From NCBI RefSeq assembly GCF_001754075.1, contig NZ_MIEH01000023.1:89461-153460 (forward strand): a stretch of DNA of 64,000 nucleotides, given 5' to 3'. How positions within the stretch are numbered: the first letter of the stretch is position 1; each line of letters starts with the position of its first letter. Positions 9,375 through 18,874 of this stretch are shown here, piece after piece. The notes below the pieces were generated by a model. That model saw only the letters and a list, made by a program, of their open reading frames with translations. It did not search any database and was not told the DNA's origin. This DNA is from Merdimonas faecis (GTDB taxonomy: Bacteria; Bacillota; Clostridia; Lachnospirales; Lachnospiraceae). Position numbers and translations under genes: made by a program.

Positions 9375-10982
9375 ATGAAACTTACCTGTATCGGCGCGGC
9401 CCATGAAGTGACGGGAAGCTGCCACCTTCTGGAGGCCTGCGGTAAACATATTCTGATCGACTGCGGAATGGAGCAGGGACCGGATCTTTATGAAAACCAG
9501 GAACTGTCGGTGGCGCCGGGAGAGATTGATTTTATCCTGCTGACCCATGCGCACATCGATCACTCCGGAAATATCCCGCTTTTATGCAAACATGGGTTTA
9601 AGGGGGATATCGTGACCACCTTTGCCACTGCGGATCTTTGCAGCATCATGCTCCGTGACAGTGCTCACATCCAGGTGTCAGAGGCACAGTGGAGAAACCG
9701 GAAGGCGAGGAGAAGCGGAGAAGCCCTGTATGAGCCTTTGTATGATATGCAGGATGCAGATGCGGCGGTAAATCTTCTGGCCCCCTGTGATTATGATCAG
9801 AAGATCACGCTGTGCGAGGGAATAGAGGTCCGCTTCAATGATATCGGCCATCTTCTGGGCTCCGCCAGCATTGAGGTGTGGGTCACAGAAGGAGAAGTGT
9901 CAAAAAAGATCGTATTTTCCGGAGACGTAGGCAATACAGATCAGCCGATCCTGAAAGATCCAAAGCCGGTGAAGGAGGCGGACTACGTGGTCATTGAGTC
10001 TACATACGGAGACCGTACCCACGGGGATGAGCGGCCGGATTATGTGAAGGAATTTACCAGGATCCTGAGAGAGACCTTTGACCGGGGAGGCAATGTGGTG
10101 ATCCCCTCCTTTGCGGTGGGGAGAACCCAGGAACTTCTTTATTTTATCCGAGAGATCAAAGAAAAGGATCTGCTTCCGGAATATCCGGGATTTGAGGTAT
10201 ACGTGGATAGTCCGCTGGCGATCGAGGCCACCAGTGTATTCAATAAAAATGTCCGCTCCTGTTTTGACAAAGAAGCGCTTGCCCTGATTGAACAGGGGAT
10301 CAACCCTCTGGTTTTCCCGGGACTTAAGACTACAATTACCAGCGAGGAGTCTAAGCTGATCAACTTTGATGAAAAGCCCAAAGTCATTCTGTCTGCTTCC
10401 GGTATGTGTGAGGCGGGCCGGATCCGCCATCATCTGAAGCACAATCTCTGGCGGCCGGAATGTACCGTCTGCTTTGTAGGATATCAGGCTGTGGGGACGC
10501 TGGGCAGAAAGCTGATAGAAGGCGCCGGGAGCGTGAAGCTGTTCGGTGAAAATATCACAGTAAACGCGAAGATCGAGGTCCTGAACGGGATCAGCGGCCA
10601 TGCGGATATGAACGGACTGATCCGGTGGCTGGAGGGCTTCGAAACAGACCTGGAACGGGTGATCGTGGTACATGGAGAGGACACGGTTACAGATTCTTTT
10701 GCAAGCCTGGTGGAAGACAAGATCGGCTGTCCGGCCTTTGCGCCTTATTCCGGAGGCTGTGTGGATCTGGCGGCAAACCAGATCATAAGCGAAGGTGTAA
10801 AGATGCCGAAAAAGGCTGTGGAGAAGCCGGCCAGAAGCCGGGCTCAGGCGGCTTTCGAACGGGTGGTGGCCGCTGCCAAACGTCTGCTTGAAGTGGTATA
10901 CAAAAATGAAGGTCTGGCAAACAAAGAACTGGCAAAATTTGAAAGTCAGATCCAGAATCTGGCTGACAAATGGGATCGCTGA
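9375..10982 (+). CDS. Metallo-beta-lactamase / beta-CASP family hydrolase (RNA-specificity type)
   Basis: A cytoplasmic zinc hydrolase of the family that includes CPSF73-like and archaeal aCPSF nucleases. Motif II H58-A-H-I-D-H63 and the later SGDVGNTDQP, ESTYGDRTHGDE, LSASGMCEAGRIRHHL and SGHADMNGLIRWL stretches mark the MBL core, the beta-CASP insert and the RMMBL tail. RNA cleavage is known for relatives, but the substrate here is unknown. ATG 9375 follows AAGGGG by 9 nt; a TTG at 9366 has no ribosome site. TGCTACAAT (9342-9350) could be an extended -10. The gene separates sigE from sigG. Confidence 0.85.
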   Translation: MKLTCIGAAHEVTGSCHLLEACGKHILIDCGMEQGPDLYENQELSVAPGEIDFILLTHAHIDHSGNIPLLCKHGFKGDIVTTFATADLCSIMLRDSAHIQVSEAQWRNRKARRSGEALYEPLYDMQDADAAVNLLAPCDYDQKITLCEGIEVRFNDIGHLLGSASIEVWVTEGEVSKKIVFSGDVGNTDQPILKDPKPVKEADYVVIESTYGDRTHGDERPDYVKEFTRILRETFDRGGNVVIPSFAVGRTQELLYFIREIKEKDLLPEYPGFEVYVDSPLAIEATSVFNKNVRSCFDKEALALIEQGINPLVFPGLKTTITSEESKLINFDEKPKVILSASGMCEAGRIRHHLKHNLWRPECTVCFVGYQAVGTLGRKLIEGAGSVKLFGENITVNAKIEVLNGISGHADMNGLIRWLEGFETDLERVIVVHGEDTVTDSFASLVEDKIGCPAFAPYSGGCVDLAANQIISEGVKMPKKAVEKPARSRAQAAFERVVAAAKRLLEVVYKNEGLANKELAKFESQIQNLADKWDR

Positions 10983-11128
10983 CAGACAGAGGACGGATAG
11001 TAGAAAAAACCCGATTTGTCAAGGACTAAAAGTTTTTTTATTTGAGATGAAAAAAGAATAACCAGAAGCCATATGGAGAATCATTTTACTAGATAGCATA
11101 CATTTATCTGGCAGGAGGTTCTTAGAAT

Positions 11129-11905
11129 ATGGCACAGGGAAAAGTAGAGATCTGCGGGGTGAATACGGCGAAGCTTCCGGTTCTCGGCGAAAAAGAAAAG
11201 GAAGAGTTGTTTGCACGTATCAAGAAAGGGGACGAGCAGGCAAAGGAAGAATATATCAAAGGCAATCTCCGGCTGGTCTTAAGTGTGATCAAGAGATTCG
11301 GCGCAAGCAATGAGAATCCGGATGATCTGTTTCAGATCGGCTGTATCGGGCTTATAAAGGCTGTCAATAATTTCAATACAGAGCTGGATGTGAAATTTTC
11401 CACCTATGCGGTGCCGATGATCATCGGAGAAATCCGCCGGTATATGCGGGATAATAATTCCATCCGTGTCAGCAGGTCTCTGCGTGATACTGCTTATAAA
11501 GCGATTTACGCAAAGGAAAATTATGTAAAGCGTAATCTGAAGGAGCCTACGGTCCAGGAGATCGCGGATGAGATCGGGATATCCAAGGAAGACATCGTAT
11601 TTGCCCTGGATGCAATACAGGTTCCCATGAGTCTGCAGGAACCGGTTTATAATGACGGCGGAGATGCCCTCTATGTAATGGATCAGTTAAGCGACAGCAA
11701 AAACAGAGAAGATAAGTGGGTAGAGGATCTGTCGTTAGAGGCGGCCATGGATCATCTGAGTGAAAGAGAGCGGTATATCATCCGTTTGAGATTCTTTGAA
11801 GGAAAGACACAGATGGAGGTGGCTGAGGATATCGGTATTTCCCAGGCCCAGGTCAGCCGGCTTGAGAAACATGCCCTGCGTGTAATGCGTCAGTATTTAA
11901 GCTGA
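11129..11905 (+). CDS. sigG: Forespore sigma factor SigG
   Basis: Late forespore-specific sigma-70 factor. The N-terminus (GKVEICGVNTAKLPVL) is typical of sigma-G and includes the stretch bound by anti-sigma factors. Region 2 (NLRLVLSVIKRFGASNENPDDLFQIGCIGLIKAV), region 3 and region 4 (TQMEVAEDIGISQAQVSRLEKHAL) are complete in 258 aa. The ATG follows GCAGGAGG. CATACATT (11097-11104) resembles a sporulation-sigma -10 element but lacks a convincing -35 at the right distance. A terminator follows. Confidence 0.96.
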   Translation: MAQGKVEICGVNTAKLPVLGEKEKEELFARIKKGDEQAKEEYIKGNLRLVLSVIKRFGASNENPDDLFQIGCIGLIKAVNNFNTELDVKFSTYAVPMIIGEIRRYMRDNNSIRVSRSLRDTAYKAIYAKENYVKRNLKEPTVQEIADEIGISKEDIVFALDAIQVPMSLQEPVYNDGGDALYVMDQLSDSKNREDKWVEDLSLEAAMDHLSERERYIIRLRFFEGKTQMEVAEDIGISQAQVSRLEKHALRVMRQYLS

Positions 11906-11926
11906 CAGATGTTTTTTTGAGTTTTA

Positions 11927-11964
11927 GCCGGCCGGGACTTGCGGCCGGCACTTTTATGGTTTTT
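11927..11964 (+). terminator. Intrinsic terminator after sigG
   Basis: Perfect 8-bp GC-only stem GCCGGCCG / CGGCCGGC (11927-11934 with 11942-11949), 7-nt loop, then ACTTTTATGGTTTTT. Confidence 0.85.
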
Positions 11965-11983
11965 CGCATACAAAAGAATAGTC

Positions 11984-12012
11984 TTGCATTTTCCGGGGAC
12001 TCATACTATGAT
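11984..12012 (+). promoter_or_regulatory. Sigma-A-type promoter for the HAD phosphatase gene
   Basis: TTGCAT (11984-11989), 17-nt spacer, TATGAT (12007-12012), 23 nt before the start codon. Confidence 0.6.
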
Positions 12013-12035
12013 AATGGCAGAAGGGAGACAGGAAG

Positions 12036-12683
12036 ATGAAGGCTTGTATATTTGATTTGGACGGGACGCTGACAGATACGCTGGAGTCTCTTGCGTATTC
12101 GGTGAAAGCTACCCTGCGGGAGATGGGGCTTCCCGAGATTACGACAGAGCAGTGCAGAAGATTCGTAGGAGACGGGGCGAAGGTCCTGATGGAGCGTTCG
12201 CTCCTTGCGGCAGGAGAGAAAGATCTTTCCAGGCTGGAAGAAAGTCTTGCCGTATACCGGCGTATATTTGATGAAAATTGTACATATCATGTAACACCAT
12301 ACCAGGGAATTCCGGAACTTCTGCAGAGCCTGAAGGAAAAAGGCGTTCTGCTGGCTGTGTTGTCGAATAAGCCTCACGAGCAGGCCGTGAAGGTGGTAAA
12401 AGAGATATTTGGTGAGAGATGGTTTGATTATGTGTCCGGCCAGCAGGAAGGGATTGAAAAGAAACCCGATCCGGCAGGGGTCATACATATCATGGAGACC
12501 TTGAAGCTTACGAATGAGGAGTGTCTGTACGTGGGAGATTCGGAAGTGGACGTACGGACAGGGAATAATGCAGGGGTACGGACCATCATTGTATCCTGGG
12601 GATTCCGTACCCGGGAGGAATTAAAAGAGGCTGGCGCAAGGACGGTGATTGACAGCCCGCTGGAGCTGCTTTCATATATGTGA
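12036..12683 (+). CDS. HAD-family phosphatase, phosphoglycolate phosphatase-like
   Basis: A cytoplasmic haloacid dehalogenase-superfamily phosphatase. Motif I is D8-L-D-G-T (nucleophile D8, acid D10), motif II is VLSNKP (about residue 110), a Lys stands in KKPDPAG (about 150), and motif III is YVGDSEVDVRTGNNAG (about 167-182). The alpha-helical cap lies between motifs I and II, the type found in Gph and PpaX. The substrate could be 2-phosphoglycolate, pyrophosphate or another small phosphate; sequence does not decide. It has its own promoter. Confidence 0.85.
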   Translation: MKACIFDLDGTLTDTLESLAYSVKATLREMGLPEITTEQCRRFVGDGAKVLMERSLLAAGEKDLSRLEESLAVYRRIFDENCTYHVTPYQGIPELLQSLKEKGVLLAVLSNKPHEQAVKVVKEIFGERWFDYVSGQQEGIEKKPDPAGVIHIMETLKLTNEECLYVGDSEVDVRTGNNAGVRTIIVSWGFRTREELKEAGARTVIDSPLELLSYM

Positions 12684-12750
12684 GCCGATAGGACACTGTC
12701 TGCCGGCAGTGTCAGATCCAGATAGAAAATGTAAGGAGGGATGCGAAAAG

Positions 12751-13014
12751 ATGTATGAGTATGATGAAGAATGTCTGAAAACATTTCTGAAAAAGCAGGG
12801 GCAGCTGTTTGATGAGCCGGTGGCGGAGACGCTGGAAGAAGCAGAAGCGTTTCTGGAGGACTGCATGGCAGTGATCGCAGATAGTCTGGATGAAGTAAAG
12901 TCCTATCTGGAGGAAGAAGGAATGGATATCGACGGGATGAGTGCGGATGAGATCGAAGATGCTTCAGAGATATTCCCGCTTCCGGATGGACGGTACCTTA
13001 TTGTTGAAGGATAA
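12751..13014 (+). CDS. Small acidic protein of unknown function
   Basis: An 87-residue, strongly acidic protein (many Glu and Asp), mostly predicted helical in MYEYDEECLKTFLKKQGQLFDEPVAETLEEAEAFLEDC, ending in the beta-like LPDGRYLIVEG. The ATG at 12751 is set by AAGGAGGG (12733-12740), 10 nt away; the frame stays open further upstream but has no ribosome site there. There is no signal peptide or membrane segment. It resembles short conserved proteins of Lachnospiraceae, but no function can be named. It follows the HAD gene by 67 bp and ends in a two-way terminator. Confidence 0.7.
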   Translation: MYEYDEECLKTFLKKQGQLFDEPVAETLEEAEAFLEDCMAVIADSLDEVKSYLEEEGMDIDGMSADEIEDASEIFPLPDGRYLIVEG

Positions 13015-13032
13015 GTTACAGAAAGGAATATG

Positions 13033-13068
13033 AAAAGCCTCAGCTATTCACTGGCTGAGGCTTTTTTT
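13033..13068. terminator. Bidirectional terminator between converging genes
   Basis: AAAAGCCTCAGC (13033-13044) pairs with GCTGAGGC plus T-run (13054-13068). It serves the plus-strand acidic protein gene. The last codons and stop codon of the minus-strand gene lie inside the hairpin. Confidence 0.85.
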
Positions 13069-13478
13069 AGTGCGTCTCCGATGGCGCCTAAGATCAGCTG
13101 AGAAGTGTAAGGACTGTCAGAGGAATACTGAATATTTTCCAGTGACTGACTGTCATAAATCTGTTCCGCAATATCCTCGATGGCCGGCTGGACCAGGGGA
13201 TACATGGCTGCTACAGATTCATCCAGGTTGGAGAAGCGGATGGAATTGATGTGAGATTCATCTACCGTGACTTCTACCTCCAGAGCCGTATTGTTTAAGG
13301 TGACGTCAGAGGTATAGACCCCCGGGATATATTTTTGCTTGCTGTTTTCAGATTCATTTTTATTTGGAAGGAACATAAATACCAGCAAAAGGATCAGAAG
13401 CAGTGCCAGGGCTGCGAATATGACGGTATAAATGATCTCCTTCATATGCAGCACGACGATTTTTGTTTTGGAACTCAT
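13044..13478 (-). CDS. Membrane-anchored FMN-binding-domain-like protein
   Basis: A 144-residue protein with a basic N-terminus, one long membrane segment (about residues 14-37) and an extracytoplasmic domain. That domain (PGVYTSDVTLNNTALEVEVTVDESHINSIRF ... DSPYTSQLILGAIGDALKKA) follows the pattern of the FMN-bind domain. The usual SGATYTS motif, whose Thr carries covalent FMN, reads S-D-S-P-Y-T-S here, so flavin attachment is doubtful. The start at 13478 follows AAGGAGGG. It may be a degenerate or non-flavin relative; the family call is by eye. Confidence 0.55.
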   Translation of the reverse strand: MSSKTKIVVLHMKEIIYTVIFAALALLLILLLVFMFLPNKNESENSKQKYIPGVYTSDVTLNNTALEVEVTVDESHINSIRFSNLDESVAAMYPLVQPAIEDIAEQIYDSQSLENIQYSSDSPYTSQLILGAIGDALKKASASE

Positions 13479-13561
13479 AAAGCCCTCCTTTATCATGTAT
13501 CATGATCGTTACTTTCTATAATGTATGAGCAAAAAGCGGAAATTATTCATAACATTTATGC

Positions 13562-13590
13562 GTGACAAAAGGGAAGGGTTCCTGTAGAAT
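13562..13590 (+). promoter_or_regulatory. Sigma-A-type promoter for pth-mfd
   Basis: GTGACA (13562-13567), 17-nt spacer, TAGAAT (13585-13590) with a TG just before the -10. It lies 31 nt upstream of pth. Confidence 0.65.
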
Positions 13591-13621
13591 GAATTAGGAT
13601 AACTGTAGGAGGCGATAGGAT

Positions 13622-14212
13622 ATGTTTATAATTGCAGGACTGGGCAATCCCACGCTTCAGTATCGTGGGACCAGGCATAATGTGGGATTTGATGTGATAG
13701 ATACACTGGCAGATAAATATAATATAGCTGTAGAGACCAGAAAAAGCCGGGCGCTGATCGGCAAAGGCATCATAGCGGGACAGAAGGTGCTCCTTGTGAA
13801 GCCACAGACCTATATGAACCTGAGCGGGGAAAGTATTGGAGAACTGGTTAGCTACTATAAGGTGGATGAAGAGCAGGAGCTCCTGGTGATTTACGACGAT
13901 GTAAGTCTTGATGTGGGACAGCTCAGGATCCGCAGAAAAGGGAGTGCGGGCGGACACAACGGGATCAAAGATATCATCAGGCACCTGGGGACGGACGTAT
14001 TTCCGAGGATCAAGATCGGCGTAGGGGAAAAGCCAAAAGGCTATGATCTTGCAGATTATGTACTTGGACATTTCTCCAGAGAAGAGCGGGAAATGATGGA
14101 AGAGGGCTATCAGAAGGCTGCGGAAGCAGTTGAGATGATCCTTGCGGGAGAGCTGGACGAGGCGATGAATGTGTTTAACAGGAAAGCAAAGCCTAAGGAG
14201 GCCATAGAATAG
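13622..14212 (+). CDS. pth: Peptidyl-tRNA hydrolase
   Basis: A cytoplasmic esterase that frees tRNA from peptidyl-tRNA dropped by ribosomes. Key residues are visible: N9 in GLGNP, catalytic H19 in RHNVGFDVID, N67-type Asn in KPQTYMNLSGES, and the acidic VIYDDVSLDVG. RRKGSAGGHNGIKDI is also present. The length (196 aa) is normal. TAGGAGG precedes the ATG. Its stop codon is immediately followed by the mfd start, so the two genes are translationally linked. Confidence 0.97.
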   Translation: MFIIAGLGNPTLQYRGTRHNVGFDVIDTLADKYNIAVETRKSRALIGKGIIAGQKVLLVKPQTYMNLSGESIGELVSYYKVDEEQELLVIYDDVSLDVGQLRIRRKGSAGGHNGIKDIIRHLGTDVFPRIKIGVGEKPKGYDLADYVLGHFSREEREMMEEGYQKAAEAVEMILAGELDEAMNVFNRKAKPKEAIE

Positions 14213-17200
14213 ATGCAGGCATTGATCCATCCGCTTACGGAGCTGGCGGATTATGAAGAGATTGTCAAAAACAAAAGAAAGGGACCCGGAGCGATCCGGA
14301 TCCTGGGATGCGTAAATTCCCAGAAGACGCATATGATGTACGGGCTTAGTGATGGCTGCCGCTATAAGGTTATCATCTGTTCCAGCGAGTCGAAGGCAAA
14401 GCAGATATATGAAGAATACCGTTTCCTGGACAGAAGCGTTTATCTGTATCCGGCCAAGGATCTTTTGTTTTATCAGGCTGACTTAAGAAGCAAGGAGCTG
14501 GTCAGGGAACGTATGGAAGTGCTGGAGGCCGTGATAGAAGGAAGGCCGCTGACGGTGGTGGCAAGCTTTGATGCGTTGATGGATTCCCTGCTCCCAAAGG
14601 AGATCATTGCAGGCAGGACCATCCGGGTGAGCTACGACGGCACACTGGAACTGTCCGCAATGGAAAAGGCTCTTGCAGACCTTGGCTACGAGCGTGTGGT
14701 GCAGATCGAAGGACCGGGGCAGTTTGCGGTACGGGGAGGCATTCTGGATGTGTTCCCGCTGACGGAAGAGTTGCCGGTGCGGATTGAATTATGGGGGGAC
14801 GAAGTGGATTCTATCCGTACCTTTGATGTGGAAAGCCAGCGCTCGATCGAGAATCTGACAGAGGTGTCCATCAGTCCGTCCATCGAATTTCCGGGAGAAG
14901 GAGAGCAGGGCGTTTCTTTTCTGGATTATTTTCCGGCGGACGAGACCCTGCTTTTTTTAGACGAGCCGGTGCGGCTGATGGAAAAAGGACAGGGAGTAGA
15001 AGAAGAATTTATTGAGGCCCAGAAAAAAAGGGTGGAAAGCGGTTATGAATTAAAAGACGGAGAGGTGCGCCTCTATGGAACCGAAGAGATCTTAAACAGG
15101 ATCAATACCTACAGCTCGATAGGTTTCTATGCGCTGGATATGCGATGTAAGGGGCTTCTTATCAGGGAGTCTTATCATATCCAGGCAAAGAGTGTGAACC
15201 CTTATAACAGCAGTTTCGAGCTGCTGATCCAGGATTTGAAACGACTGAAAAGAAACGGCTACCGGGTGGTGCTCTTATCTGGTTCCCGGACCAGGGCGAA
15301 GCGGCTTGCCGAGGATCTGCGGGATTATAATTTAAGCAGCTACTACAGCGACGATCTGGACCGGCTGGCAGAGCCGGGCGAGATCATGACTGCCTATGGA
15401 CATGTGGCAGAAGGATATGAATATCCGATGCTGAAGTTTACCGTGATCTCGGAGACGGACATTTTCGGCAAGGTAAAAAAGAAAAAGAAGCGGAAGACCT
15501 ATGAAGGGCGGAAGATCCAGAGCTTTTCGGAGCTGAAGCCGGGCGATTATGTAGTGCATGAAAATCATGGCCTTGGGATTTATCAAGGGATCGAGAAGAT
15601 CGAGGTGGATAAGATCACCAAGGATTACATGAAGATTTCTTATGCGCAGGGAGGCAATCTCTATATTCCGGCTACCCAGCTGGATCTGATCCAGAAATAT
15701 GCAAGTGCGGATGCCAAGAAACCAAAACTGAACCGGCTGGGGGGACAGGACTGGACCAGAACCAAGACAAGAGTTAAAGGAGCTGTCCGTGAAATCGCCA
15801 GAGATCTGGTAGAACTCTATGCGGCAAGGCAGGAGCAGGAAGGCTACGAATACGGGGAAGATACGGTCTGGCAGAAGGAATTTGAGGAAATGTTTCCGTT
15901 TGAGGAAACGGAAGATCAGCTGCTGGCTATTGACGCGGTCAAAAAGGATATGCAGAGTAAAAAGATCATGGACCGCCTGATCTGTGGAGATGTGGGGTAC
16001 GGAAAGACAGAGATCGCTATACGTGCGGCTTTTAAGGCAGTGCAGGAGGATAAGCAGGTGGTTTACCTGGTACCTACGACCATTCTTGCCCAGCAGCATT
16101 ACAATACCTTTGTACAGCGAATGAAGGATTTTCCCGTGCGGATTGATCTGATGTGTCGTTTCCGGACGCCGGCCCAGCAGAAAAAGACGGCGGCTGATAC
16201 AAAAAGAGGACTGGTGGATATCGTCATCGGTACTCATCGTGTACTGAGCGATGATATGAAATTTAAGGATCTGGGGCTCCTGATCATTGACGAAGAGCAG
16301 CGGTTCGGGGTACAGCATAAGGAAAAGATCAAAAAGCTGAAGGAAAATGTGGATGTACTGACGTTGACGGCGACTCCTATTCCGAGAACGCTTCATATGA
16401 GCCTGATCGGAATCCGCGATATGAGTGTGCTGGAGGAAGCGCCGGAGGAAAGAATGCCGATCCAGACCTATGTGATGGAATATAATGACGAGATGGTAAG
16501 AGAGGCTATTGAGCGTGAGATTTCCCGTCAGGGACAGGTGTACTATGTATACAACAGAGTGGAGGATATCGCAGAGGTTACGGCCCATATCCAGAAGCTG
16601 GTGCCGGAAGTGACAGTAGCCTATGCGCATGGACAGATGAAGGAGCATCAGCTGGAGCGGATCATGTATGAATTTATCAGCGGAGAGATTGATGTACTGG
16701 TATCTACCACTATCATTGAGACCGGGCTTGATATTTCAAATGTCAATACCATGATCATCCATGATGCGGACCGGCTGGGGCTCTCCCAGCTCTATCAGTT
16801 GCGGGGCCGGGTTGGCAGATCCAACCGCATGGCCTATGCATTTTTGCTTTACAGACGGGATAAGATGCTCAAAGAAGTGGCGGAGAAACGGCTGGCGGCT
16901 ATCCGGGAATTTACAGATCTTGGCTCCGGGTTTAAGATCGCTATGCGGGATCTGGAGATACGCGGAGCAGGCAATCTTCTGGGAGCTGAGCAGCACGGGC
17001 ATATGGAGGCCGTGGGCTATGACCTTTACTGTAAGATGCTGAATGAAGCGGTGCGACTCCTGAAAGGGGAGATTAAAGAAGAGGATTTCACGACCACTAT
17101 GGATCTTAATGTGGATGCCTTTATTCCGGATAGCTATATTCCGAATGAATATCAGAAGCTGGATGTCTATAAGCGGATTGCCGCTATCGAAAACGAGGAA

Positions 17201-17557
17201 GAGATGGAAGATATGACAGAGGAGCTGTTAGACCGTTTTGGGGATATCCCGAAGAAAGTGGAGAAGCTTCTTAAAGTGGCGGCCCTAAAGACAATGGCGC
17301 ATGCAGCATATGTGACCAGCGTAGAGCAAAAGGGAGTCCGGTTTGTCTTTACGATGTATGAAAGGGCAAGGGTGGCGCCTCAGAGGATTCCTGAGCTGAT
17401 CGAATCCTTCCATGGAGACTTAAGCATCCGTACAGATACGCAGGCGCCCTGCTTTTTCTATGAGAAGAAGAGCAGAAACAGGAAGGGGGAAACGGAGGAT
17501 CCGCTGGAGATTGTGAAAAATGTATTAATTGGACTTAAGGGATTGATAGAAGCTTAA
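14213..17557 (+). CDS. mfd: Transcription-repair coupling factor Mfd
   Basis: A DNA translocase that removes RNA polymerase stalled at lesions and recruits UvrA. In order: a UvrB-like N-terminal module (1-330), the RNA-polymerase-interacting CarD-like domain ([16 protein letters not shown], about 445-460), and superfamily 2 motor domains with Walker A G592-D-V-G-Y-G-K-T599 and Walker B D693-E-E-Q696. [12 protein letters not shown] and the TRG region follow, then the C-terminal regulatory domain. The 1114 aa are standard. The ATG adjoins the pth stop. Confidence 0.97.
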   Translation: MQALIHPLTELADYEEIVKNKRKGPGAIRILGCVNSQKTHMMYGLSDGCRYKVIICSSESKAKQIYEEYRFLDRSVYLYPAKDLLFYQADLRSKELVRERMEVLEAVIEGRPLTVVASFDALMDSLLPKEIIAGRTIRVSYDGTLELSAMEKALADLGYERVVQIEGPGQFAVRGGILDVFPLTEELPVRIELWGDEVDSIRTFDVESQRSIENLTEVSISPSIEFPGEGEQGVSFLDYFPADETLLFLDEPVRLMEKGQGVEEEFIEAQKKRVESGYELKDGEVRLYGTEEILNRINTYSSIGFYALDMRCKGLLIRESYHIQAKSVNPYNSSFELLIQDLKRLKRNGYRVVLLSGSRTRAKRLAEDLRDYNLSSYYSDDLDRLAEPGEIMTAYGHVAEGYEYPMLKFTVISETDIFGKVKKKKKRKTYEGRKIQSFSELKPGDYVVHENHGLGIYQGIEKIEVDKITKDYMKISYAQGGNLYIPATQLDLIQKYASADAKKPKLNRLGGQDWTRTKTRVKGAVREIARDLVELYAARQEQEGYEYGEDTVWQKEFEEMFPFEETEDQLLAIDAVKKDMQSKKIMDRLICGDVGYGKTEIAIRAAFKAVQEDKQVVYLVPTTILAQQHYNTFVQRMKDFPVRIDLMCRFRTPAQQKKTAADTKRGLVDIVIGTHRVLSDDMKFKDLGLLIIDEEQRFGVQHKEKIKKLKENVDVLTLTATPIPRTLHMSLIGIRDMSVLEEAPEERMPIQTYVMEYNDEMVREAIEREISRQGQVYYVYNRVEDIAEVTAHIQKLVPEVTVAYAHGQMKEHQLERIMYEFISGEIDVLVSTTIIETGLDISNVNTMIIHDADRLGLSQLYQLRGRVGRSNRMAYAFLLYRRDKMLKEVAEKRLAAIREFTDLGSGFKIAMRDLEIRGAGNLLGAEQHGHMEAVGYDLYCKMLNEAVRLLKGEIKEEDFTTTMDLNVDAFIPDSYIPNEYQKLDVYKRIAAIENEEEMEDMTEELLDRFGDIPKKVEKLLKVAALKTMAHAAYVTSVEQKGVRFVFTMYERARVAPQRIPELIESFHGDLSIRTDTQAPCFFYEKKSRNRKGETEDPLEIVKNVLIGLKGLIEA

Positions 17558-17571
17558 AAAAAGGCTATAAT
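17543..17571 (+). promoter_or_regulatory. Sigma-A-type promoter for the foldase lipoprotein
   Basis: TTGATA (17543-17548), 17-nt spacer, perfect TATAAT (17566-17571). The -35 lies inside the last codons of mfd. Confidence 0.7.
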
Positions 17572-17609
17572 AAAACAGTTAACGGTGCAAAAGGAGGATA
17601 TAGGAAGCA

Positions 17610-18713
17610 ATGAAAAGAAAAGCAGGAATCTATGCGCTGGCGGGGCTTCTTGCGGCATCAGCCCTGACAGGCTGCAGCTCTTCCATCGACGAAAATGATG
17701 TGGCTGTCACGGTAGGAGATACCGAGATTACCGGTGCTGAAGCCAATTTTTATGCCAGATATACCCAGGCGCAGTATGAGACCTATTATGCGGGATATAT
17801 GGGAGACGATATGTGGAACTCCGAAGCAGAAGAGGGACAGAGCTATGAGGAGTTTGTTAAGGATTCCATCCTGGACCAGCTGGAGGATATGGTACTCCTG
17901 GAGCAGCACATGGACGAGTATGATATTTCTTTATCCGATGCAGAAAAACAGGCCATACAGGAAGCGGCAGACCAGTTTGACGAGACCAATGGACTGGATG
18001 CGAAAGAGAAGGTATCCGGGGATGTGGATACTGTGGAGCGGATCATGACGCTGATGTCTATCCAGGAAAAGATGATGGATGCTATCCAGGCAGGAGTTGA
18101 TACAGAGGTATCAGATGAAGAAGCAGCACAGAAGAGTATGCAGTATGTCTTTTTCTCATCCCAGACCACAGATTCTGCAGAAGGCACAGATGCGTCCGAA
18201 GAAGACGCGGAAACCGAAGACATGCAGGAGATTGTGGCGGAGACAGCTAAGGCCCAGGCAGAGTCTTTTGCAGAGACAGTAAAAGGCCAGGCGGATTTTG
18301 CGGCCTATGCATCCGAGCAGGGGCTGGAAGCGTCAACAGCTACCTTTGATGCCGAATCCCAAAGCCCGGCTCCGGAGGTGGTAGAAGCGGCGGACAAGCT
18401 GCAGGCAGGAGAAACTACCGGAGTGATCGAGACAGATACCGGCTATTATGTGGCAAGGGTGACAAGCCTTTTTGATCAGGAAGCTACTGATACAGAAAAG
18501 CAGAATATCATTGCCCAGAGACAGACGGATCTTTACAATGAAACTTGTGACGGTTGGAAGGAAGAGACGGATATAAAGGTTAACAACAGGGTGTGGGACA
18601 AGATAGATTTCCAGACATTGAGCGTAACCTATGTACAGGATGAAACTGAGGACTATGCCAATGAGGTACAGACAGACGACGTGGCAGAGCAGGAAGAAGA
18701 AGCATCCGAGTAA
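17610..18713 (+). CDS. Parvulin-type peptidyl-prolyl isomerase lipoprotein (PrsA/SurA-like)
   Basis: An extracytoplasmic foldase for secreted proteins. It has a lipoprotein signal peptide with lipobox L19-T-G-C22. A SurA-N-like helical chaperone region follows (about 35-160; VAVTVGDTEITGAEANFY...). The PPIC-like core lies at about 195-300 (ADFAAYASEQ..., AADKLQAGETTGVIETDTGYYVARV). The tail is very acidic (ETEDYANEVQTDDVAEQEEEASE). The parvulin domain carries an acidic insertion (TDSAEGTDASEEDAETED), so isomerase activity may be weak. It is monocistronic, with its own promoter and terminator. Confidence 0.85.
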   Translation: MKRKAGIYALAGLLAASALTGCSSSIDENDVAVTVGDTEITGAEANFYARYTQAQYETYYAGYMGDDMWNSEAEEGQSYEEFVKDSILDQLEDMVLLEQHMDEYDISLSDAEKQAIQEAADQFDETNGLDAKEKVSGDVDTVERIMTLMSIQEKMMDAIQAGVDTEVSDEEAAQKSMQYVFFSSQTTDSAEGTDASEEDAETEDMQEIVAETAKAQAESFAETVKGQADFAAYASEQGLEASTATFDAESQSPAPEVVEAADKLQAGETTGVIETDTGYYVARVTSLFDQEATDTEKQNIIAQRQTDLYNETCDGWKEETDIKVNNRVWDKIDFQTLSVTYVQDETEDYANEVQTDDVAEQEEEASE

Positions 18714-18732
18714 CAGATTCAAAATGTGTTAG

Positions 18733-18767
18733 AAGCAGGGAGAGCCCTTGGGTTCTCCCTGCTTTTG
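18733..18767 (+). terminator. Intrinsic terminator after the foldase gene
   Basis: 11-bp stem: 18733-18743 pairs with 18754-18764, 10-nt loop, then TTTTG. Confidence 0.85.
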
Positions 18768-18790
18768 TGGTATGCAAAAAAATATCAGAT

Positions 18791-18825
18791 ATCCTTATAA
18801 AATCCTTATAACCCTCCTCTATACT
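18791..18825 (+). promoter_or_regulatory. Putative response-regulator site and promoter of the LanFEG-RK operon
   Basis: ATCCTTATAA occurs twice in direct orientation (18791-18800 and 18802-18811), an 11-bp period. TATACT (18820-18825) can serve as -10, and no sigma-A -35 is present. Helically phased direct repeats covering the -35 region are the usual target of OmpR-family activators. The response regulator at 21125 is the natural candidate. Confidence 0.55.
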
Positions 18826-18874
18826 CCTTAATGCAGAGAGGCAAGAGTCTTTCTGATAAAGGAGGAAAATAAAT

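Noticed and set aside
11097..11104. CATACATT as a sporulation-sigma promoter of sigG
   Set aside because: No matching -35 at the required distance was found.
14686..17002. Long open frames on the strand opposite mfd
   Set aside because: They lie wholly antisense to a clearly conserved gene, lack ribosome sites and show no domain-like composition; they are coding shadows.
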